This document shows, piece after piece, positions 1 to 4,779 of a stretch of 64,000 bases of DNA (position 1 is the first letter of the stretch; each line of letters begins with the position of its first letter). Both the position numbers and the translations under genes were made by a program. Origin of the DNA: DASSFZ01 sp035283185 (GTDB lineage: Bacteria > Chloroflexota > Anaerolineae > Fen-1058); NCBI GenBank assembly GCA_035283185.1, contig DATEUJ010000017.1, forward strand, positions 1 through 64,000. Reading direction: 5' to 3'. The notes beneath the pieces are model-generated. The model searched no databases. It saw only the letters and a list, made by a program, of their open reading frames with translations, and had not been told where the DNA came from.

Positions 1-132
1 GAGGATTTCATCTGGCAGCGGCGCATCGAAGTCTTCCGGCACACGAAACTCCCCGGCGCATAAGGCGTATGGTCGCAGGCTTGCTCCGTTGTGTGCCACG
101 TTGCCTGTCGAACGCAGTAAGCAGATCACCAT
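1..132 (-). CDS. Antitoxin-like C-terminal module (DUF2281/Phd type), cut by the window edge
   Basis: An open frame starts at ATG 132-130 and runs off the left edge after 44 codons. Its last residues, GEFRVPEDFDAPLPDEIL, match the C-terminal signature (x-DDFD-x-PLP-x-x-x-L) of small VapB/Phd-like antitoxins and DUF2281 proteins. The first 20 residues look nothing like an antitoxin DNA-binding segment. The start codon overlaps the stop of the CoA-binding gene (ATGGTGA), so translation could be coupled, or the antitoxin tail may simply have been joined to that gene's 3' end. I favour a remnant or hybrid. Only a similarity of the tail is seen; function is inference. Confidence 0.5.
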   Translation of the reverse strand, partial: MVICLLRSTGNVAHNGASLRPYALCAGEFRVPEDFDAPLPDEIL

Positions 133-536
133 CGTTCTCCAATCAGCCGCTGATGCGTCTGCCGCATGCAGAGATCCATCACGACTTCCAGGCCGGCGGC
201 TCTCGCCTTCTGCGCCGCAGCGTCGTGGCGGATTCCCTCCTGCATCCACACGACCTTCGCGCCGATCTGAATCGCTTCGTCGACGATCGGCGCCACGTCC
301 TCCGGCCGCCTGAACACCTGCACGACGTCCACCTTGTCCGGAATGGAGGCGAGATCGGGATACGCCTTCTCGCCGAGTATTTGATCGGCAGTCGGATTGA
401 CGGGGATAATGCGATAGCCCTGCCGCTTCAGGTACTCCGCCACGCCGTAACTCGTCTTGTCCGGATTAGACGACAGGCCCGCCACGGCGATCGTGTGGGA
501 CGTCTCGAGTATGCGCTTGAGCTGATCGTCGTTCAT
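126..536 (-). CDS. CoA-binding domain protein (YccU-like)
   Basis: 136 residues, the full length of the small single-domain CoA-binding family (Rossmann fold related to succinyl-CoA synthetase alpha). The N-terminal beta-strand and nucleotide loop read IAVAGLSSNPDKTSYGVA, and the centre has the typical DVVQVFRRPEDV and VVWMQEGI segments. The conserved C-terminal cysteine segment VVMDLCMR is present. Members bind CoA in the cytoplasm, but no reaction is established for the family. It is 4 bp from the end of the sensor kinase gene on the same strand and is probably cotranscribed with it. Its stop overlaps the start of the antitoxin-like frame. Confidence 0.9.
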   Translation of the reverse strand: MNDDQLKRILETSHTIAVAGLSSNPDKTSYGVAEYLKRQGYRIIPVNPTADQILGEKAYPDLASIPDKVDVVQVFRRPEDVAPIVDEAIQIGAKVVWMQEGIRHDAAAQKARAAGLEVVMDLCMRQTHQRLIGERW

Positions 537-540
537 TCGT

Positions 541-1932
541 TTATCCCCGTTTGAGTTGAATAGGCAGCCTGACCTGGAAGCGCGTCTCGCCCGGCTGCGA
601 CGTGACGGTGATGCGGCCCATGTGTCTCTGCACGACGTTGTAGGCGATGTTCAGGCCCAGTCCCGTGCCGACGCCGGGCGGCTTGGTCGTGAAGAACGGC
701 TCGAAGATGCGCGATTGGATGTGCGGCGGGATGCCCGGCCCGCTGTCGGCGATCTCGACGACCACGTGCCCGTCGTCGGCGTACGTGCGTATCGTCAGCT
801 CGCCCTGACCCTGCATCGCGTCGATCGCATTGTCGATGATGTTGGTCCAGACCTGGTTCAGCTCGCTGCCGTAGGCCTCGATGCGCGGCAGGCCGGCGTC
901 GTAGTCGCGCCGGACTCGCACGCCCTGCTTGAGCTTGTGCCGCAGGATCACCAGGGTGTTATCGAGACCCTGGTGCACGTCGACGTCCTGGACCGGCGCC
1001 TGGTCGAGAAACGAGTACGACTTCACCGCCCCGACGATTTCCGATATGCGCTCCGCGCTCCGGCCGACTTCGTCGAGCAAGGCGTAGACCGAGGAACCGA
1101 CTCCCAGCCACGGCGCGATCACCGATAACTGGTCGTCGGCGAAAGTATCGGCGAGGGTCTGCAACGCGTCGAAGTCCCAGCCGAACGTCACGAGTGTGGG
1201 CGCCAGCTCCCAGGCCCGATCGATCCCGCGATCCTCCAGCCACGCCTGCGCGTCGGACTCGCGATCGCCGCGCGCCAACGGGTCGAGGTCGACCGGCGCG
1301 GCCACGCTCTCGGCCAGCGTCGCGCGCAGATTCTGAACCCGGGCGATCTGCTCGTCGGACAGCGCGCAGGCGTCGAGCGCCAGCGTCCATCGCTCCCACT
1401 CGGCGAGCGTATCCCTCAACTGCGCGACGCCGCGCCGCGCGGCTGCAGCCGGATTGTTCAGCTCGTGCGCCAGGCCGGCCGCCAGCGTGCCCAGGCCGGC
1501 CATCTTCTCTTGCTGCCGCAGCAGCGCCTCGTTCGTCCGCAGGCGCTGGGATACGGTGCGCAAGATGGCGAGCGCCGCCGTCGAGCTGCTCGACAGAAGC
1601 TGCACGAAAGCATCCTGCGGCACCTTGAGGAGACGGCTGTCGTGCAGCGCGCGCACCGTCGCCGAGCGAGGCGCGCGGTCGAGCAGGGCCATCTCGCCGA
1701 GCACTTCGCCCGGCGCGCGCACGGCGATGGTTATGTTCTGCGGTCCCGACCGCTTGCTGATCTCGAACTCGCCATCCACGATGATGTACAAATCGCCGGC
1801 CGGATCGCCTTCTCGTATCAGTATCTCGCCGGCCGGAAAGGAAACCGGCTCCGTCTTCTGATAGAGCCAGTCGAGGTCGGCGTCGGACAGGCCGGCGAGC
1901 AGCGGCAATCGCCGCAAGAACTCAATACTCAT
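541..1932 (-). CDS. Cyclic-nucleotide-binding sensor histidine kinase
   Basis: 463 residues. Residues about 10-125 are a cyclic-nucleotide-binding (Crp-like) beta-roll with the PGEVLGEMALLDRAPRSATV phosphate-binding cassette. A linker follows, then a HisKA-type dimerisation segment with the phospho-acceptor H156 in GLAHELNNP, and a C-terminal HATPase domain with the N box (NIIDNAIDAM), G1 box (DSGPGIP), F box and G2 box (GTGLGL). There is no membrane segment, so it is a cytoplasmic sensor kinase. The next gene upstream on the same strand begins with a receiver domain and is the obvious phosphotransfer partner. The 1933-2024 gap holds a short repeat and a palindrome at 1996-2017. Confidence 0.92.
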   Translation of the reverse strand: MSIEFLRRLPLLAGLSDADLDWLYQKTEPVSFPAGEILIREGDPAGDLYIIVDGEFEISKRSGPQNITIAVRAPGEVLGEMALLDRAPRSATVRALHDSRLLKVPQDAFVQLLSSSSTAALAILRTVSQRLRTNEALLRQQEKMAGLGTLAAGLAHELNNPAAAARRGVAQLRDTLAEWERWTLALDACALSDEQIARVQNLRATLAESVAAPVDLDPLARGDRESDAQAWLEDRGIDRAWELAPTLVTFGWDFDALQTLADTFADDQLSVIAPWLGVGSSVYALLDEVGRSAERISEIVGAVKSYSFLDQAPVQDVDVHQGLDNTLVILRHKLKQGVRVRRDYDAGLPRIEAYGSELNQVWTNIIDNAIDAMQGQGELTIRTYADDGHVVVEIADSGPGIPPHIQSRIFEPFFTTKPPGVGTGLGLNIAYNVVQRHMGRITVTSQPGETRFQVRLPIQLKRG

Positions 1933-2024
1933 GTTTTTTCACCGCGAAGACGCGAAGAACGCTAAGCCTAATTTCCGCAGTTCCCGCCCTGCTCCCGCCG
2001 GATGATCAATCCGGCGGTCTGGGA

Positions 2025-2090
2025 GCGGCGGATTGATCATCCGCCGCGAGCGCGATCCAAAGTGAGCACAAGGTGCGCAATCTGGGCCAA
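2025..2090. repeat. About 66-bp repeat, copy A, downstream of the receiver-reductase gene
   Basis: This copy begins with the palindrome CGGCGGATTGATCATCCGCCG and continues through GAGCGC, CAAAG and AAGGTGCG to GGGCCAAG. The reverse complement of 3775-3842 aligns along its whole length with roughly a dozen differences. The two copies are therefore inverted and bracket the gene at 2096-3751. Confidence 0.75.
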
Positions 2091-2095
2091 GATTC

Positions 2096-3751
2096 TTACA
2101 GCGTCTGTAAGTATTGGTGAATCATCGCCACTGCGACGCCACCGTCGCCGGTTGCCGACGCGACGCGGTGATTCGTGCCGAAGCGGACGTCGCCCGCGGC
2201 GAAGATGCCGGGCACGCTGGTCTCCATCATGTACGGGTCGCGCGCGAGCGGCCAGCCTTTGGGTGGCTTGCCGTCCTGCAGGAGGTCCGGCCCGGTGAGC
2301 ACGTAGCCTTTCGGGTCGCGCAGCACCAGGTCGGCGACCGGATCGCTCTGGGGCTTGACGCCGATGAACACGAACAGCGCCGTGCCGCGCAGCGTCTGCA
2401 CTTCGCCGGTCACGTTGTTTTGGACGACGACCTCTTCGAGTTTGCCCTGGCCGTGGACTTCGACGAGGTCGGTATTAAGCATCAGCTCGATCTTCTCGTC
2501 CTGCCGCATCGCATCGACGAGGTACTGCGAGGCCGTCGGCGCCGGGCCGCGGATCAGGACGGTCACCTTGCGCGCGAAGCGGCTCAAGAACAGCGTACCC
2601 TGCGCCGCCGAGTTCGCCCCGCCGATGACGAAAACATCCTGACCGGCGTAGAAGAACGCCTCAGTGTACGCCGCGCCGTAATAGATACCCGTGCCGGTCA
2701 ACTCCGCCGCGCCCGGCATTTTCAGGATATTGAACGACGCGCCGCACGCCAGCAGCACGGCGTGGCAACTGATCTCCGCGCCGTCGGAGAGCGTGACGAC
2801 GCGATAGATGTCTTGCACGCGCACGCGCACCGCTTCCTGCGCCGACAAGAGCTCGGCCCCGAATCGACGGGCCTGCGTCACCGCGCGCCGCGCGAGATCG
2901 CCGCCCGACAGCCCGGAAGGGAAGCCCAGGTAGTTCTCGATCTTGGGGCTGCGTCCGGCCTGCCCGCCCGGCGCCTGCCGCTCGATGATCAGGCACTTCA
3001 GCCCGTCCGAGCTGGCGTAGACGGCCGCCGCCAGGCCGGCCGGGCCGGCGCCGACAATGATGAGATCGTAGAAACGCCAGGCGGCGCGCGTCTGCAATCC
3101 GACTTTCTCGGCAAGCTCTCGGATCGACGGCCGCGCCAACACTGCGCCATCGGGGAAGAGCACGGTGGGAATGACGAGCTGGCCGTCCGTGCACGATTCG
3201 ACCAGCCCGCGCGCCTTCTCGTCCTTCTCCACGTCGAGCCATTGGTAGGCGATCTGGTGCTGCGACAGGAAGTCTTTGACCTGGTGCGAGGCAGCCGACC
3301 ACATCGTGCCGGCTACGCGAATGCCCTCGAAGGGCAGGCGCGCGTGCGCCTTCCAGTCGTCGAGCAAATCGTCGAGCGTGGGATACAGTCGTTCTTCAGG
3401 CGGGTCCCACGGCTTCAGGAGGTAGTAGTCGAGCGCGGTGCGGTTGATCGCGTCGATCGCCGCCTGCGTGTCGGCGTAAGCGGTGAGCAGGACGCGCTTC
3501 GCATCAGGATAGAGGGTGCGGGCCTGTTCGAGGAACTGCACGCCGGGCATGTGCGGCATGCGCTGATCGGCGAGGAACAGCGCCACCGTCTCGCTGCGCC
3601 GCTGCAACTGCTCGAGCGCGCCCAGCGCCATCGCGCCGGATTCGGCTTTCAAGATGCGGTAATCGCGCCCGTATTGCTTGCGCAGGTCGCGCTCGACGGC
3701 ATTGAGCACGGCCGGTTCGTCGTCGATGGTGAAGATGACTGGTTTCGCCAT
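2096..3751 (-). CDS. Fused response regulator / glutaredoxin-like / thioredoxin reductase-like flavoprotein
   Basis: 551 residues in three parts. Residues 1-130 are a receiver with acidic pocket D10/D11, phospho-acceptor D62 (LADQRMP), T90 and K113. Residues about 145-215 keep the thioredoxin/glutaredoxin fold (VIPTVLFPDG, RPSIRELAEKVGL), but the usual CPxC position reads MWSAAS. Residues about 228-551 form an FAD/NADPH thioredoxin reductase core with GAGPAGLAAA, PGGQ, GGANSAAQ and the C-terminal FAADV-type motif FAAGDVR. The reductase redox motif CxxC is replaced by YYGAAY. The gene lies upstream of the kinase gene (163 bp apart) on the same strand. Family members are annotated as fused response regulator/thioredoxin-disulfide reductase. 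Without either cysteine pair this copy probably does not reduce thioredoxin. Confidence 0.88.
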   Translation of the reverse strand: MAKPVIFTIDDEPAVLNAVERDLRKQYGRDYRILKAESGAMALGALEQLQRRSETVALFLADQRMPHMPGVQFLEQARTLYPDAKRVLLTAYADTQAAIDAINRTALDYYLLKPWDPPEERLYPTLDDLLDDWKAHARLPFEGIRVAGTMWSAASHQVKDFLSQHQIAYQWLDVEKDEKARGLVESCTDGQLVIPTVLFPDGAVLARPSIRELAEKVGLQTRAAWRFYDLIIVGAGPAGLAAAVYASSDGLKCLIIERQAPGGQAGRSPKIENYLGFPSGLSGGDLARRAVTQARRFGAELLSAQEAVRVRVQDIYRVVTLSDGAEISCHAVLLACGASFNILKMPGAAELTGTGIYYGAAYTEAFFYAGQDVFVIGGANSAAQGTLFLSRFARKVTVLIRGPAPTASQYLVDAMRQDEKIELMLNTDLVEVHGQGKLEEVVVQNNVTGEVQTLRGTALFVFIGVKPQSDPVADLVLRDPKGYVLTGPDLLQDGKPPKGWPLARDPYMMETSVPGIFAAGDVRFGTNHRVASATGDGGVAVAMIHQYLQTL

Positions 3752-3774
3752 TCTACTCCCTGGACAGTACCTCG

Positions 3775-3842
3775 CTTAGCCCGGATTTCGCACCTTGCGC
3801 TCAGTTTTGGCGGCGCTCGCGGCGGATGATCCATCCGCCGCC
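3775..3842. repeat. About 66-bp repeat, copy B, inverted relative to copy A
   Basis: The reverse complement of this stretch aligns with 2025-2090, including the palindrome (here GCGGCGGATG..CATCCGCCGC at 3819-3841). It sits just upstream of the start of the receiver-reductase gene. Confidence 0.75.
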
Positions 3843-3850
3843 TTCAGATG

Positions 3851-3873
3851 GGCGGGCATGGGGATGCCCCGCC
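3851..3873. repeat. REP-like palindrome of the GGGCAT/ATGCCC family
   Basis: GGCGGGCAT and ATGCCCCGCC pair around a GGGG loop. The same family occurs at 23533-23554 and 39839-39854. It is intergenic; the strong hairpin may end the upstream minus-strand transcript region or simply be a REP element. Confidence 0.6.
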
Positions 3874-3946
3874 TACGTTTTCGGATAGGGTCTTAACGGG
3901 CTGCACCTGCCAAGAGTATGCGCCAAACCGGGCAAGCTGTCAACCT

Positions 3947-4081
3947 GTTGGTTCGGTGTGCACGCAAAACATGTCAGGCCGGACGTAGGGCGGCTTTCCG
4001 CGCAGCGTGCCGCCAATTTGCGGCGCGTATGGAAACGCGCCCTACGGTTGATGACAACCTTTGCGTGCACACGTTGGTTCG
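3947..4081. mobile_element. MITE-like element, copy 1, with 9-bp target-site duplication
   Basis: A 117-bp element (3956-4072) has terminal inverted repeats of about 21 bp. The left end reads GTGTGCACGCAAAACATGTC and the reverse complement of the right end reads GTGTGCACGCAAAGGTTGTC. It is flanked on both sides, with no gap, by the 9-bp direct repeat GTTGGTTCG (3947-3955 and 4073-4081). It encodes no protein. Its centre holds a second nested palindrome (CGTAGGGCG...CGCCCTACG). A 9-bp duplication fits mobilisation by a DDE transposase in trans. It lies directly upstream of the tRNA-Ala promoter. A second copy is at 19296-19428. Confidence 0.85.
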
Positions 4082-4088
4082 CGGATTC

Positions 4089-4117
4089 TTGACAGTCCCT
4101 GTCAAGTCGGGTAGAAT
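4089..4117 (+). promoter_or_regulatory. Sigma-70-type promoter of tRNA-Ala(CGC)
   Basis: TTGACA at 4089-4094, a 17-bp spacer, and TAGAAT at 4112-4117. The tRNA starts 13 bp after the -10 box. Confidence 0.85.
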
Positions 4118-4129
4118 CCGCTGCGTCGA

Positions 4130-4202
4130 GGGCCTGTGGCTCAGCTGGGAGAGCGCTGCAATCGCACTGCAGAGGTCGAGGGTTCGAATCCCTCCAGGTC
4201 CA
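4130..4202 (+). tRNA. tRNA-Ala (anticodon CGC)
   Basis: A full cloverleaf folds: acceptor GGGCCTG/CAGGTCC, D arm GCTC/GAGC, anticodon stem CTGCA/TGCAG with loop ATCGCAC (anticodon CGC, decoding GCG), and T arm GAGGG-TTCGAAT-CCCTC. The G3:U70 pair, the alanine identity element, is present. The CCA end is not encoded. It has its own promoter at 4089-4117. Confidence 0.97.
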
Positions 4203-4203
4203 T

Positions 4204-4304
4204 TGGGCAGTGGGCAGTAATCAGTAATCAGTTATCAGTTGTCAGTCGTCAGTTGTCGGTTATCAGCGAACACTGATTACTGCCACAGTGGTTACTGTTC
4301 ACTG
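4204..4304. repeat. Short tandem degenerate repeat (CAGTTATCAGT family) between the tRNA genes
   Basis: About 100 bp built from variants of TCAGTAATCAG and TCAGTTGTCAG, ending in inverted copies (CACTGATTACTGCC). The same unit appears inside both leucyl-tRNA synthetase genes (5479-5560, 6761-6835, 10513-10563). It is not a CRISPR array: there are no unique spacers. Confidence 0.8.
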
Positions 4305-4308
4305 AAAA

Positions 4309-4381
4309 GGGCCCATAGCGCAGTTGGGAGCGCGTCTCAATGGCATTGAGAAGGTCGAGGGTTCGAATCCCTCTGGGTCCA
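4309..4381 (+). tRNA. tRNA-Ala (anticodon GGC)
   Basis: Cloverleaf: acceptor GGGCCCA/TGGGTCC with G3:U70, D arm GCGC/GCGC, anticodon stem TCTCA/TGAGA with loop ATGGCAT (anticodon GGC), and T arm GAGGG-TTCGAAT-CCCTC. The CCA end is not encoded. The repeat block between the two tRNAs shows no clear second promoter, so the pair may be cotranscribed. Confidence 0.97.
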
Positions 4382-4388
4382 TGATTGA

Positions 4389-4419
4389 GAAACCGGGTTT
4401 ATCGCAGAAACCCGGTTTC
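4389..4419. repeat. Perfect 12-bp inverted repeat (GAAACCGGGTTT)
   Basis: GAAACCGGGTTT at 4389-4400 and AAACCCGGTTTC at 4408-4419 with a 7-nt loop. There is no T-run, so it is a weak terminator candidate for the tRNA transcript. It is followed by TAAAAT (4422-4427), a possible -10 box for the T-box transcript. Confidence 0.6.
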
Positions 4420-4429
4420 GGTAAAATGC

Positions 4430-4695
4430 GACGAACGGGAGCAGTAGGCCGCCCTCGCAGAGAGCCGCGTGAAAGGGTGCAAGCGCGGCCATGCGCCGAC
4501 GAGGGGCGCACCAGGCCGAACTCGCCCGGGAGCACCGACGGTGAAACAAGTAGCCGGCGGCGGGTGGTTCCGTTAAAGACTCAAGAGCGGCTCGCGAACG
4601 TGCGACGCACCTGCGAGGTGCGTCGCACGTGAAAGAGCAAGCAGGGTGGTACCACGGAGTTCCCTTCGTCCCTGGAGATGGAGGGGATTTTTGTT
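4430..4695 (+). ncRNA. T-box leader (leucine, CUC specifier) controlling leuS
   Basis: The conserved T-box sequence AGGGTGGTACCACGG is at 4643-4657. Just after it are a CCTGGAGATGG-type stem and a T-run (about 4660-4695), forming the terminator alternative. Upstream, the AGTA/AG-box region of Stem I is at about 4443-4505. The specifier loop reads GAA-CTC at 4518-4523, giving a CUC leucine codon. The GTAG...CCGTTAAAG segment (about 4550-4579) fits the following stem. Uncharged tRNA-Leu would stabilise the antiterminator and switch on the leuS gene 85 bp downstream. A second short repeat block (4703-4768) lies between the terminator and leuS. Confidence 0.9.
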
Positions 4696-4702
4696 TACGG
4701 TG

Positions 4703-4768
4703 TCAACGGATAAGCAACGAATCAACGGATACATATCGCTGACTCGCTGACTCGCCGATTCGTTTTTG
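4703..4768. repeat. Short degenerate repeat (GACTCGCTGACTCGCCGATTCG family)
   Basis: Repeated variants of CGAATCAACGGAT and CTGACTCG fill the gap between the T-box terminator and leuS. A related block is at 32645-32717. Confidence 0.6.
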
Positions 4769-4779
4769 GAGTAGAGATA

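Noticed and set aside
2114..3829. A 571-codon open frame on the plus strand opposite the receiver-reductase gene.
   Set aside because: It is the antisense shadow of a gene with clear domain motifs; high GC leaves the complementary frame open. Its translation is Arg/Ala-rich with no family pattern.
4204..4304. Possible CRISPR array between the tRNA genes.
   Set aside because: The units are short, degenerate and contiguous, with no unique spacers and no cas genes in the window.
4299..4535. A short minus-strand frame starting near the tRNA with MDPEGFEPSTFS.
   Set aside because: This is the well-known spurious translation of the tRNA T-arm region; the DNA is tRNA-Ala(GGC).
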